DNA of 64,000 nucleotides from Candidatus Pelagibacter sp. HIMB1321 (GTDB taxonomy: Bacteria > Pseudomonadota > Alphaproteobacteria > Pelagibacterales > Pelagibacteraceae). Below, in pieces: positions 9,093-19,688 of this stretch. Position 1 is the first letter of the stretch, and each line of letters opens with the position of its first letter. The notes below the pieces were generated by a model. It did not search any database. It was given only the letters and a program-made list of their open reading frames with translations, and was not told the DNA's origin. The stretch spans positions 1-64,000 of the forward strand of contig NZ_LT840186.1 of NCBI RefSeq assembly GCF_900177485.1. The letters run 5' to 3'. Both the position numbers and the translations under genes were made by a program.

Positions 9093-9124
9093 AAAAAAAA
9101 AGGCCATCATAAAGATGGCCTTTT
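9093..9124 (-). terminator. Rho-independent terminator of groESL
   Basis: A perfect 7-bp GC-rich inverted repeat GGCCATC / GATGGCC (9102-9108 and 9114-9120) with a 5-nt loop is flanked by nine A residues at 9093-9101, which read as a T tract on the - strand, and TTTT on the other side. It lies 25 nt after the groEL stop, so it terminates the groESL transcript. It could act weakly in the other direction. It is the only convincing intrinsic terminator I saw in the window. Confidence 0.9.
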
Positions 9125-9148
9125 AAATTTTTGTTTGATAGTAGGGGA

Positions 9149-10822
<1,674 letters not shown>

Positions 10823-10832
10823 TTAAATTAAA

Positions 10833-11123
10833 TTATTTGCTTGAAATACCCATAATGTCTGATTCTTTCATTATGCTGTATTCTTTGCCATCAATTTTGA
10901 CTTCAGTTCCTGACCATTTGCCAAATAAAACTTTGTCACCAACTTTAACATCCATTGGAATTATTTTTCCATCTTCAGTTTTTGCACCACCGCCAACTGC
11001 AACAACTTTACCTTCTTGAGGTTTTTCTTGTGCTGTGTCAGGGATGATTATTCCACCAGCAGTTTTTTCACTGCTGTCTAATACTTCAATTAAAACTCTA
11101 TCGTGTAACGGTTTAAATTTCAT
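10833..11123 (-). CDS. groS: Co-chaperonin GroES (Hsp10)
   Basis: The 96-residue protein starts [13 protein letters not shown], the classic GroES N-terminus, followed by the mobile loop ([18 protein letters not shown], with the GGIIIP contact to GroEL) and the [16 protein letters not shown] segment. I use the ATG at 11121-11123 rather than any upstream codon because a strong AGGAG Shine-Dalgarno sits 6-8 nt before it and the length equals the family standard. It is the first gene of groESL, preceded by an RpoH-like promoter at 11148-11179. Confidence 0.98.
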   Translation of the reverse strand: MKFKPLHDRVLIEVLDSSEKTAGGIIIPDTAQEKPQEGKVVAVGGGAKTEDGKIIPMDVKVGDKVLFGKWSGTEVKIDGKEYSIMKESDIMGISSK

Positions 11124-11147
11124 AAAATTCTCCTTTATAAATATGTC

Positions 11148-11179
11148 CCTCATATAGATACTAGCCACACCATTTCAAG
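11148..11179 (-). promoter_or_regulatory. RpoH-type heat-shock promoter of groESL
   Basis: On the - strand, CTTGAA (11174-11179) is followed after 16 nt by CTATATGAGG (11148-11157). This matches the alphaproteobacterial RpoH layout (CTTG-type -35; C-T/C-T-A-T-x-T -10) at the right spacing. It would start transcription ~18 nt before the groES ATG, just upstream of the AGGAG. I saw no CIRCE inverted repeat, so control is inferred to be by sigma-32 rather than HrcA. Confidence 0.7.
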
Positions 11180-11247
11180 GTACTCGTTAAAAATACTAAT
11201 TAAAAAATATAGGAAATATAAGGTTATTTAGTTTATAGATGGCTTAA

Positions 11248-12066
11248 ATGACTAAAAATTTAGACAAAGACGGCTTGAGTTCAATTGCTAAAAATTACGA
11301 CCTTTTTTATATTGATTTATGGGGTGTACTTCACAATGGAATTAGTCTTCACCAAGAAGCAGTCAAAGTACTCAATGAGCTAGAGCAAGAAGGCAAAGAA
11401 TATGTCTTGTTAACAAATGCTCCAAGACCAAGTCAGGCTGTAAGAGTTTTTTTAAAGAATATGCAATTAGATGAGAAAATTAGAAATCATGTATTCAGTT
11501 CAGGTGAAGCCTCTTTGAATTATTTAAAAAATAATTTTGCAAATAAAAAATTTTATCACATAGGACCACCAAGAGATTTTGATTTGTTTAAAGAATTTGA
11601 AAAAGATAAATCACAGAGTATAGAAAATTCTGAATATTTACTATGCACAGGATTGTTTGAAAAATATGATAAAGATTTAAATTACTATAAAGATTTATTT
11701 GAAAAAAATATTAATAAACAAATGATATGCACTAATCCAGACCTAATTGTGGACAAAGGAGATAAAAGAGAATTGTGTGCAGGATCAGTTGCAATGGTTT
11801 TTGAAAAAATGGGAGGCAAAGTAACTTACTTTGGAAAACCGTATTCAGAAGTTTATAATCAATCAATCGATAATAAAAACAAAAAAGTTCTTTGTATAGG
11901 AGATAACTTAAATACAGATATTAAAGGTGCAAATTTATTAAATTATGATTCATTATTAATCAGTAACGGTGTTCATAAAAAAGAAATTGAAGAGAAGGGT
12001 ATAGATGTTGTTTCAAAAAATTATGAGGCAATATGTAATTTTACTCAAAGTGAATTAAAGTGGTAA
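11248..12066 (+). CDS. HAD-superfamily hydrolase, class IIA (TIGR01459-like)
   Basis: This 272-residue protein begins with the HAD motif I region YIDLWGVLHNG (nucleophile Asp in DLWG, an atypical DxW variant seen in the TIGR01459 subfamily), then motif II LLTNAPRP, the GKPYSEVY motif III region and motif IV CIGDNLNTDIKGA. Class IIA enzymes are NagD-like phosphatases of small phosphorylated metabolites. The substrate is unknown. ATG at 11248. It heads a + strand run with ribF 4 nt downstream, so a link to phosphometabolite or flavin housekeeping is possible but not shown. Confidence 0.85.
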   Translation: MTKNLDKDGLSSIAKNYDLFYIDLWGVLHNGISLHQEAVKVLNELEQEGKEYVLLTNAPRPSQAVRVFLKNMQLDEKIRNHVFSSGEASLNYLKNNFANKKFYHIGPPRDFDLFKEFEKDKSQSIENSEYLLCTGLFEKYDKDLNYYKDLFEKNINKQMICTNPDLIVDKGDKRELCAGSVAMVFEKMGGKVTYFGKPYSEVYNQSIDNKNKKVLCIGDNLNTDIKGANLLNYDSLLISNGVHKKEIEEKGIDVVSKNYEAICNFTQSELKW

Positions 12067-12070
12067 ATAA

Positions 12071-12988
12071 ATGAAAGTTTATAAAAACTTCAATTTAAAT
12101 CAAAGTCATAAAAAATCTATAATCTTAATTGGTAATTTCGATGGTATTCATTTGGGCCATAGAAAATTATTTAATTTAGCAAAAAAATTTAGTGATAAAT
12201 TTAAATTAAAAATTGGTGTTTTAACTTTTGATCCAATGCCAAAAATTTTTTTTAATAAAAATATTAAAAATTTTAAAATTTCAAACTTTGAACAGAAAAA
12301 AAATTTATTAAAAACTCTTGGAGTTGAATTTATCATTAATAAAAAATTTGATTTAAGTTTTTCAAAAACAAGATCTATAGATTTTATTGAAAAGATAATT
12401 TTTAAAAAATTAAATCCAAAATTTATATTTGTTAGTAATAATTTTAGATTTGGTAATAAGAGAGAGGGAAATGTTGCACAACTAATTGAATACGAAAAAA
12501 GATACGGATACAAAATAATAAAGCCAGAACCATTAAAATATAAAAGTAAAATTGCATCATCTACTTTAGTTAGAGGATTTCTAGAAAAAGGTTATTTAGA
12601 TAAAGCCAATAAACTATTAAAGAGAAATTGGACAATCATAGGCAAAGTTGAAAAAGGCAGAAAAGTTGGAAAAAAAATTGGTTTTCCCACATGCAATATT
12701 GACATTAAGAATTATGTCTTAGCAAAACCAGGTGTTTACGCAGTAAGAGTTGAACAAAAACAAATTAAATTAAAATTAAAGGGAATAGCCAATCTTGGCT
12801 ATAGACCAACGTTTAATCAAAAAAAGTTGTTACTAGAGGTTCACTTATTTAACTATTCAGGAAATCTTTATAATAAGTATTTGTCAGTTGAGTTTTTAAA
12901 ATTTATAAGAGCAGAAAAAAAATTTAAGAATGCAACGCAATTACAAAGCCAAATTAAAAGTGATTTGTTAGTCGCTAAAAAAATATAA
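12071..12988 (+). CDS. ribF: Bifunctional riboflavin kinase / FMN adenylyltransferase
   Basis: This 305-residue RibF makes FMN and then FAD from riboflavin with ATP. The N-terminal nucleotidyltransferase domain (residues ~1-180) has the IGNFDGIHLGH motif, equivalent to the HxGH site, and the SSTLVRGFLEKG segment. The C-terminal kinase domain has GRKVGKKIGFPTCNI, which matches the GRxxGFPTxN riboflavin kinase signature, and GIANLGYRPTF. Length is typical. Its TAA stop overlaps the ileS ATG by one base (TAATG), so the genes are coupled. Flavin demand is also reflected nearby in several FAD enzymes. Confidence 0.96.
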   Translation: MKVYKNFNLNQSHKKSIILIGNFDGIHLGHRKLFNLAKKFSDKFKLKIGVLTFDPMPKIFFNKNIKNFKISNFEQKKNLLKTLGVEFIINKKFDLSFSKTRSIDFIEKIIFKKLNPKFIFVSNNFRFGNKREGNVAQLIEYEKRYGYKIIKPEPLKYKSKIASSTLVRGFLEKGYLDKANKLLKRNWTIIGKVEKGRKVGKKIGFPTCNIDIKNYVLAKPGVYAVRVEQKQIKLKLKGIANLGYRPTFNQKKLLLEVHLFNYSGNLYNKYLSVEFLKFIRAEKKFKNATQLQSQIKSDLLVAKKI

Positions 12989-15702
12989 TGAGTAAATCCC
13001 AAATAAATCTTCCAAAAACGGCTTTTTCTATGAAGGCCAATCTTCCTGCTCGAGAACCTGAAATTCTTAAATATTGGGATGAGATCAGTTTATATAAAGA
13101 ACTTAGAAATTCTAGAAAAGGAAATGAAAAATTTATTCTTCATGATGGACCACCTTATGCAAATGGAAATATCCATATGGGTACTGCACTTAATAAAATA
13201 CTTAAAGATATCATTGTTAAATTTCATCAAATGGATGGAAAAGACTCTGTTTATGTGCCTGGATGGGATTGCCATGGGTTACCTATCGAATGGAAAATAG
13301 AAGAACAATATAAAAAAAACAAAAAAAATAAAAATGAAGTTCCAATAGTAGAATTTAGAAAGGAATGTAGATCATTTGCAGAAAAATGGATCGAAATTCA
13401 CAAAACTCAATTTAAAAGATTAGGTGTAGTTGGGGATTGGGATAACTATTATTCGACAATGAGCTTTGATGCTGAGGCTCAAATTGTTAGAGAACTTGGA
13501 AAGTTTTTAAAAGAAGGTAGTCTGTATAAAGGTTTTAAGCCAGTCCTTTGGTCAACTGTTGAAAAGACTGCACTTGCAGATGCTGAAGTAGAATATCAGG
13601 ATCATAAATCAGATACCATCTATGCTACTTTCACTGTTAAGTCATCAAATATAAAAGAACTTGTAGATAACGATATAGTTATATGGACGACAACTCCATG
13701 GACCATACCAGCCAATAAAGCCCTAGCTTATAATGAAAGTTTAGATTATTTATTAATTCAAATTGAAAATGGTATTTTCAAGGATAAAAAAATTGTAGTT
13801 GCTGCAGCTCTATTAGAGAGTGTTTTAAAAGATTGTAATATTTCAAATTTTAAAAAGATAAAAGAATTTAAAGGTAAAGAATTAAAGAATACAATATGTA
13901 ATCATCCATTTTTAGAATTAGGTTATGATTTTGAAATTCCAATGTTAGAAGCAAGGTTTGTCACAACTGAGCAAGGAACAGGAATTGTTCATTGTGCACC
14001 AAGCCATGGACCAGATGATTTTAACCTTTGTTTAAATAACGGAATTAAGGCTATAGAGACAGTTGATGGGGATGGTAAATATACAAAAAATGTACCCTTG
14101 TTTGAAGGTCTTCATATTTTTAAGTCTAATTCAATTGTCATTGAGAAACTAAAAGAACAAAAAAAACTTTTGGCTAATGGGGAGCTAGTACATTCTTATC
14201 CACATTCGTGGAGATCTAAAGCACCCTTGGTTCATAGAGCAACTCCACAATGGTTTATTTCTATGGATAGCCATAAACTTAGAGATAAAGCACTTAAGTC
14301 AATTGATGAAACAATTTTTTACCCAAATAAAGGTAAAGAAAGATTAAAAGCAATGATTGAAACTAGACCTGATTGGTGTGTTTCTCGACAAAGAGTGTGG
14401 GGAGTTCCTCTTCCAATTTTTATAAACAAAAAAACTAAAGAGTTACTAGTCGATGATGAAGTAAACGAAAATATCGCAAAAATTTACGAGAAAGAAGGTT
14501 CTGATTGTTGGTTTTCAGATGATCCTCAAAGATTCTTAGGAACAAAATTTAAATCAGAGGATTATGAAAAAATCAGTGATATCGTGGAAGTATGGTTTGA
14601 TAGTGGATCAACGCACTCTTTTGTTTTAGAAAAAAGAAATGATTTAAAGTGGCCAGCATCAATGTATTTAGAAGGATCAGATCAGCATCGAGGTTGGTTT
14701 CATTCATCTTTATTAGAATCATGTGGAACTAGAGGTAGAGCACCATTTGAGTCTATTTTATCTCATGGTTTTGTCGTTGATGGTAAAGGATTAAAAATGT
14801 CTAAGTCAGTTGGAAATGTTATTGCACCTGAGGATATTTTAAAAAAATATGGTGCTGACATTTTAAGAATTTGGGTTGCTTCATCTAATTATGCAGAAGA
14901 TTTAAGAATTGATTATTCTATTCTAGATCAGCACGCTGACTCATACAGAAAAATCAGAAACACATTTAGATTTTTGCTTGGAAATTTAAATGATAAGTAT
15001 TCAAAAATAAATTTAGAAAAGCTAGATGTTAAATTATTGCCTGAGCTTGAACAATTCATGCTTAGCAAAATTTATACTTTAAACTCTAGATTTATAAAAT
15101 ATTTTAAAAATTACGATTTTCATAATTTATACAAAGATTTATTAAATTTTTGTACAGTTGATTTGTCAGCATTTTATTTTGATGTTAGAAAAGATACTTT
15201 GTATTGTGATCCAATTGACTCAGATAAAAGAAATTCATGCCTAACAGTACTGAATATAATCTTAGAATCACTTTTAAAATGGTTTGCTCCAATCCTATCT
15301 TTCACAACTGAGGAAATTTATAGATTATTAACATTTGATAAAAATAGTATTCATTTAGAAAAATTTTTAAAATTTCCTGAAAATTTTAATAACAGTGATT
15401 TAGATAAAAGATGGGAAGAGCTACTTAAAATAAAAGAAGTTTGTAATATTAGTATAGAGGAACAAAGAGCAAAAAAAATAATTGGCTCAAGTTTGGAGGC
15501 GGAATTAAATGTAAAACTAAATTCCAAATATCAACAAACATTAAAAAATGTAGATTTGGCTGAATTATGTATTACCTCGAGAGTGAATATTTTATTTAAT
15601 GAAGTTGATGATATTTTTGTGGAAACAAAAAAAGCCCCTGGAGAAAAATGTCCTGTATGTTGGAAAATAAGCATTGATCCATGTTCTAGACATCAACAAT
15701 AA
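12988..15702 (+). CDS. ileS: Isoleucyl-tRNA synthetase
   Basis: This 904-residue class I synthetase charges tRNA-Ile in the cytoplasm. The HIGH box is in PPYANGNIHMG (~residue 60), the editing domain is present (TTTPWTIPANKAL, GTGIVHCAPSHGPDD), and the KMSKS loop is KMSKS at residues 603-607. The tRNA-binding domain follows. The C-terminal zinc site is unusually short: CPVCW, then CSRH near the last residues (CxxC-x7-CxxH), in place of the longer four-Cys version. It overlaps ribF and lspA by one base each (TAATG). The ileS-lspA order is a common bacterial arrangement. Confidence 0.98.
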   Translation: MSKSQINLPKTAFSMKANLPAREPEILKYWDEISLYKELRNSRKGNEKFILHDGPPYANGNIHMGTALNKILKDIIVKFHQMDGKDSVYVPGWDCHGLPIEWKIEEQYKKNKKNKNEVPIVEFRKECRSFAEKWIEIHKTQFKRLGVVGDWDNYYSTMSFDAEAQIVRELGKFLKEGSLYKGFKPVLWSTVEKTALADAEVEYQDHKSDTIYATFTVKSSNIKELVDNDIVIWTTTPWTIPANKALAYNESLDYLLIQIENGIFKDKKIVVAAALLESVLKDCNISNFKKIKEFKGKELKNTICNHPFLELGYDFEIPMLEARFVTTEQGTGIVHCAPSHGPDDFNLCLNNGIKAIETVDGDGKYTKNVPLFEGLHIFKSNSIVIEKLKEQKKLLANGELVHSYPHSWRSKAPLVHRATPQWFISMDSHKLRDKALKSIDETIFYPNKGKERLKAMIETRPDWCVSRQRVWGVPLPIFINKKTKELLVDDEVNENIAKIYEKEGSDCWFSDDPQRFLGTKFKSEDYEKISDIVEVWFDSGSTHSFVLEKRNDLKWPASMYLEGSDQHRGWFHSSLLESCGTRGRAPFESILSHGFVVDGKGLKMSKSVGNVIAPEDILKKYGADILRIWVASSNYAEDLRIDYSILDQHADSYRKIRNTFRFLLGNLNDKYSKINLEKLDVKLLPELEQFMLSKIYTLNSRFIKYFKNYDFHNLYKDLLNFCTVDLSAFYFDVRKDTLYCDPIDSDKRNSCLTVLNIILESLLKWFAPILSFTTEEIYRLLTFDKNSIHLEKFLKFPENFNNSDLDKRWEELLKIKEVCNISIEEQRAKKIIGSSLEAELNVKLNSKYQQTLKNVDLAELCITSRVNILFNEVDDIFVETKKAPGEKCPVCWKISIDPCSRHQQ

Positions 15703-16187
15703 TGCTAAGATTTTTAAATCAAAAAACTATTATTAATCTAGGAGTTTTATTACTAATATTTGCAATTGACAGATTTTCTAAAATCTACATCGTCCAAAAA
15801 AACTTAAACGGACTATCAAGTGAAATTAAACTTAATAATTTTTTAAGCTTAGATCTAGTTTGGAATAAAGGTGTTGCTTTTGGTCTTTTTTCAATGAACA
15901 GCGTAGCATTTTACAATGTGCTAACAATATTAATTTTAATAATAATTTTAATCATTTTGTATCTTTCCTTTACAAGTAGTGGTTTTAAAAAAATTGCATA
16001 TTTAATGATTGCTGGTGGTGCAATTGGAAACGTTTATGACAGAATATTTTATAGACAAGTTCCAGACTTTATAGATTTCCATGTTAGAGATTTTCATTGG
16101 TTTATCTTTAATATTGCAGATATATTTATAACGTTTGGTGTAATTTTTATGATATTAATTGAATGTAAAACAAATAAAAATGAATAA
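15702..16187 (+). CDS. lspA: Lipoprotein signal peptidase (signal peptidase II)
   Basis: The 161-residue inner-membrane aspartyl protease removes signal peptides from prolipoproteins. Four hydrophobic spans are visible. Conserved motifs are NKGVAFGLF, GGAIGNVYDRI, PDFIDFHV (first catalytic Asp region) and FNIADIFITFGV (second catalytic Asp). Start overlaps ileS by one base (TAATG). The gene overlaps the next start by 8 nt, and that neighbour is itself a predicted lipoprotein, a likely LspA substrate. Confidence 0.96.
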   Translation: MLRFLNQKTIINLGVLLLIFAIDRFSKIYIVQKNLNGLSSEIKLNNFLSLDLVWNKGVAFGLFSMNSVAFYNVLTILILIIILIILYLSFTSSGFKKIAYLMIAGGAIGNVYDRIFYRQVPDFIDFHVRDFHWFIFNIADIFITFGVIFMILIECKTNKNE

Positions 16188-16500
16188 AGTACAAATTATT
16201 ATAATAATATTTCTCTCTTTTTTTCTTTTACAAAATTGTTCGACAATTAAAGAGGGATTTACTTCGCAAAAGAAAAATAGTGTAGACGAATTTTTAGTTG
16301 AAAAGAAATCACCTTTAGTCATGCCACCTGAGTTTGGAGAATTGCCAATTCCTGGAGAAGTAGCTGTAAATGAAAATGAAGACCAGACTGATATTAAGTC
16401 TTTATTATCTTTAGATAATAAAAAAACCAAGACTGAGACAAATACTACTCAAAAATCAACAACTCTTGAGGATTCAATTTTAGAAAAAATTAAAAATTGA
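16180..16500 (+). CDS. DUF3035 lipoprotein (BamF-like)
   Basis: The 106-residue product starts MNKVQIIIIIFLSFFLLQNC, a signal peptide with a lipobox-like LQNC (Cys20; Asn at -1 is unusual but occurs). The segment DEFLVEKKSPLVMPPEFGELPIP is the hallmark of DUF3035, an alphaproteobacterial lipoprotein family whose Caulobacter member BamF belongs to the outer-membrane BAM complex. The remainder is acidic and Thr/Lys-rich, probably disordered. I chose ATG 16180 rather than an in-frame ATT/GAA-rich extension because it places the Cys at a normal distance. It overlaps lspA by 8 nt and pgi by 1 nt. Confidence 0.8.
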   Translation: MNKVQIIIIIFLSFFLLQNCSTIKEGFTSQKKNSVDEFLVEKKSPLVMPPEFGELPIPGEVAVNENEDQTDIKSLLSLDNKKTKTETNTTQKSTTLEDSILEKIKN

Positions 16501-17654
16501 TGATTAATTCTAGAATTAATTTCAAAAATTTTAGATTTAAAAAAAGAAACCTTCAAATAAAAAAATACCTAATTGAAATTACAAAAAGTTCAAATGCTAT
16601 AATTAATTCATTAAAAAAAGATTATAAATATTCTTATAAAAAATTATTGTTGAGGAAGCTTACAAAGTATCAAAATCTTAGAGTAATAGGAATGGGCGGC
16701 TCTGTTTTAGGATTTAAGGCAATTCATAGTTTCTTATTTAGTAAGGTTAAAAAAAAATTTACATTTCATGATAATATTGAAAGTTTTGATAAAATTGATT
16801 TTAAAAAAAAATATTTAAATATAATAATCTCAAAAAGTGGCAACACAACAGAGACAATAGCGAATTCAAATTTGTTTATTAACAAAAAAAATGAAAACAT
16901 TTTTGTAACAGAAAATAAAGTAAATTACCTAAATAAATTAGCAGCCAAACTTAAAAGTGACATAATTCACCATAATAATTTTATTGGAGGAAGATACTCT
17001 GTTTTATCAGAGGTAGGAATGCTGCCAGCTGAATTAGCTGGTTTAAAAGTAGAAAACTTTAAACAATTTAATAATTTAATTAAAAATAAAAAATTTATAA
17101 GTTCATTAGTGAATAATGTTTCTTCAATACTTCACTTGGTAAAGAAAAAAAAATTTAATTCTATTATTTTAAATTATGACAAAAATTCTGAAGACTTATT
17201 TTTTTGGTATCAACAATTAGTAGCAGAGAGCTTAGGAAAAAAAAGTAAAGGAATTCTGCCTATAATTTCTAATATGCCAAAAGATAATCATAGTTTAATG
17301 CAACTTTATCTTGATGGTTTTACAAATAATTTTTTTACTTTTTTTAGTGTTAAAGAAAAAAATATTAATAGATTAAATAATTCACTAATTTTAAATGAAA
17401 AAAAATTTTTAAAAAATAAAAGTATTCAAGAAATTAAGCTTTCTCAAAGAAAAGCAACAGAAAGAGTATTTAATAAAAAATTATTACCATTCAGGTCTTT
17501 TGAGATTAAAAAAAGAGACGAAAGAACTATTGGAGAATTATTTACTTTTTTTATTTTAGAAACAATCTTATTAGGAAAGTCTTTGGGTGTTAATCCTTAT
17601 GACCAACCCTCTGTAGAATTGATTAAAAAAGAAACAAAAAAAATTTTAGCTTAA
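16500..17654 (+). CDS. pgi: Glucose-6-phosphate isomerase, short form
   Basis: This 384-residue sugar isomerase interconverts glucose-6-P and fructose-6-P. It shows the SIS-domain phosphate site ISKSGNTTET, the PGI signature region GGRYSVLSEVGMLPAEL with the catalytic Glu, the KDNHSLMQLYLDG segment and the C-terminal NPYDQPSVE motif. It is about 160 residues shorter than the E. coli enzyme (549), yet retains all active-site blocks, so it looks like a compact version rather than a fragment. I start at the ATG 16500 that overlaps the previous TGA (TGATG). It is convergent with rsmD, overlapping by 9 nt. Confidence 0.92.
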   Translation: MINSRINFKNFRFKKRNLQIKKYLIEITKSSNAIINSLKKDYKYSYKKLLLRKLTKYQNLRVIGMGGSVLGFKAIHSFLFSKVKKKFTFHDNIESFDKIDFKKKYLNIIISKSGNTTETIANSNLFINKKNENIFVTENKVNYLNKLAAKLKSDIIHHNNFIGGRYSVLSEVGMLPAELAGLKVENFKQFNNLIKNKKFISSLVNNVSSILHLVKKKKFNSIILNYDKNSEDLFFWYQQLVAESLGKKSKGILPIISNMPKDNHSLMQLYLDGFTNNFFTFFSVKEKNINRLNNSLILNEKKFLKNKSIQEIKLSQRKATERVFNKKLLPFRSFEIKKRDERTIGELFTFFILETILLGKSLGVNPYDQPSVELIKKETKKILA

Positions 17655-18209
17655 AATACCAAAATAAACTTTTGATAATCCATAAATTTTTTCTTCTAAT
17701 ATTTTGAAATTTAATGGAAAGTTTTCGACACTTTTTTTGTGACGGTGGAGAATAATTATACCATTATCAGTAAGAATTTCTTTCAAAAACAAATTTGATA
17801 GTAATTGAGAGACTTTATTTTCTTTATATGGTGGATCCAAAAAAATTATTTCATATTTGAAAGTTGAGTTATTTAAAAAACTTTCATCAAAAATATTATC
17901 AGTAATAATTTCACATTTATCTTTTAATTTAAAATTTTGAATATTTTGTTTTAAAATATTCAGTGTCTTTGAATAATTTTCAACAAATGTTACATATTTG
18001 GCTCCTCTAGATAAACATTCCACTCCAAATGAACCAACCCCACAAAATAAATCCAAAACTTTGGAATTATCTAGTTCTACAGAAAACTTGTTTGAATGAG
18101 TTATTATATTGAATATTGCCTCTTTAGTAATGTCTTTAAGTGGTCTAGTAGTTTTGTCTAAAGGTTGTAGTATCTTTTTTCCTTTAAGGTAACCAGAAAT
18201 TATTCTCAT
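17646..18209 (-). CDS. rsmD: 16S rRNA (guanine-966 N2) methyltransferase RsmD
   Basis: The 187-residue SAM-dependent enzyme has the typical start MRIISGYLKGKKI, the RPLKDITKEAIFNI segment, SAM motif I LDLFCGVGSFGVECLSRGA and the catalytic DPPY (FLDPPYKEN). It modifies G966 of 16S rRNA during 30S assembly. The ATG at 18207-18209 overlaps the purD stop by one base (TGATG), which decides the start. It shares 9 nt tail-to-tail with pgi. Confidence 0.95.
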   Translation of the reverse strand: MRIISGYLKGKKILQPLDKTTRPLKDITKEAIFNIITHSNKFSVELDNSKVLDLFCGVGSFGVECLSRGAKYVTFVENYSKTLNILKQNIQNFKLKDKCEIITDNIFDESFLNNSTFKYEIIFLDPPYKENKVSQLLSNLFLKEILTDNGIIILHRHKKSVENFPLNFKILEEKIYGLSKVYFGILS

Positions 18210-19471
18210 CAATCTTGAGTTTTATAACCTATATCTTTTCTATAAAAACCATTTTTCCAATTAAGCTTTTCAAGATTTGAATACACATTCTTTTTTATGA
18301 TATTAAAATTATCATCAAGAGATATGAAATTTAAAACTCTTCCTCCTATTGCATAAGTTTTATAATTTTCTATTTTAGTTCCAGCATGGAATACTAGATT
18401 ATTGTTGTCTAATTTAAGCTGTTCTAAATTTTCAATTTCAATATTTTTTTTATAATCATCGGGGTAACCATTCGAACATAAAACTACACAAAGACTTTTT
18501 TTATCTTTCCACTCAATATTTGCCTCATTTAACTTTTGATTAACAGTTGAAAAAAATATCTCGGCCAAACTACTTTTTAACTTCGGTAATATTGTCTGAC
18601 ATTCAGGGTCACCCATTCTTACGTTATATTCTATTAAATATGGATTACCGTCTTTTATCATTAAGCCTGCATACAAAAAACCGTTATAGGTAATACTTTG
18701 TTTTTTTAGAGCTTTTAAAGTTGGATGTATTATTTGATTTAATATTTTACTTTTTAAATCATCACTAATTAATCTGGATGGTGAGTAACAACCCATGCCA
18801 CCTGTATTTTTACCCTTATCACCCTCAGAAACTCTTTTATGGTCTTGAGCAGTGCCAAATTCTTTTATTGTTATACCATCAGTAATTATGAAAAAACTCA
18901 TTTCTTCACCTTCAAGAAATTCTTCAATCAAAACATTATTTGCAACCCCAAATTTTCCATCGAATATTTCATTAATTGCATTTACAGCCTCTGTTATATT
19001 GTTAGATATGTAGACACCTTTTCCAGCTGCAATATTATCTGCTTTAATTACAATTGGAAATTCAGAGCTTTTTAAGTAGGAAATTGAATCTTCCTTATTT
19101 TTGAAAATACCAAATTTTGCAGTTGGTATATTTTCCTTTTGACATAATTTTTTTGTAAATATTTTAGAACCTTCTAATTGAGAAGCTTTTTTGTTAGGCC
19201 CAAAAACTTTTATACCAAATCCTTCTAGATAATCGGTCAAACCATCAACCAAGGGTTTTTCAGGACCAATAACAACTAAGTCAATTTTATTTTCAATAAT
19301 AAAGTTTTTTATTTTTTCAAAATCACCAATATCAATCTCAATATTCTTTGCTAGCAGTGATGTGCCCCCATTTCCTGGTATACAATATAGTTCACTTATA
19401 TCTTTTGAGTTTTTTAAACTAACACAAATTGAATGTTCTCTGCCTCCACTTCCAATTACTGCAATTTTCAT
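18209..19471 (-). CDS. purD: Phosphoribosylamine-glycine ligase
   Basis: This 420-residue ATP-grasp enzyme is the GARS step of purine synthesis (phosphoribosylamine + glycine to GAR). It begins MKIAVIGSGGREHSI and carries VVIGPEKPLVDGL, the ATP-grasp core with PIVIKADNIAAGKGVYI, and the metal/substrate motif EYNVRMGDPECQ, all PurD signatures. Length is standard. It is divergent from the DUF2093 gene, only 24 nt separating the start codons, and is coupled to rsmD downstream. Confidence 0.97.
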   Translation of the reverse strand: MKIAVIGSGGREHSICVSLKNSKDISELYCIPGNGGTSLLAKNIEIDIGDFEKIKNFIIENKIDLVVIGPEKPLVDGLTDYLEGFGIKVFGPNKKASQLEGSKIFTKKLCQKENIPTAKFGIFKNKEDSISYLKSSEFPIVIKADNIAAGKGVYISNNITEAVNAINEIFDGKFGVANNVLIEEFLEGEEMSFFIITDGITIKEFGTAQDHKRVSEGDKGKNTGGMGCYSPSRLISDDLKSKILNQIIHPTLKALKKQSITYNGFLYAGLMIKDGNPYLIEYNVRMGDPECQTILPKLKSSLAEIFFSTVNQKLNEANIEWKDKKSLCVVLCSNGYPDDYKKNIEIENLEQLKLDNNNLVFHAGTKIENYKTYAIGGRVLNFISLDDNFNIIKKNVYSNLEKLNWKNGFYRKDIGYKTQD

Positions 19472-19495
19472 GTAAAGATATATAAACTAAAATTT

Positions 19496-19687
19496 ATGAA
19501 AAAATTAGCTAAAATAAAGTACCTTCCAAATAATTTTGAAATAATTGAAGATGGTGATCATGTTATTTGTGCAATTTCTGGAAAACCAATTAGTTTAGAA
19601 AAGCTTAACTATTGGAATGTAGAACTACAAGAACCTTATTTTTCTTATATAGAGTCTAATAAAAAAAGAGAAATTTTAGAAAAATAA
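19496..19687 (+). CDS. DUF2093 small protein
   Basis: This 63-residue soluble protein, starting MKKLAKIKYLPNNFEI at the ATG 19496, has the pattern GDHVICAISGKPISLEKLNYWNVELQEPY, which matches the alphaproteobacterial DUF2093 family (a conserved CAxTG-like turn followed by LxYWxVxxQExY). The function is unknown. One Cys and the compact strand-rich pattern suggest a small beta domain; zinc binding is unlikely with a single Cys. It ends one base before the stop of the convergent acyltransferase gene. Confidence 0.8.
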   Translation: MKKLAKIKYLPNNFEIIEDGDHVICAISGKPISLEKLNYWNVELQEPYFSYIESNKKREILEK

Positions 19688-19688
19688 A

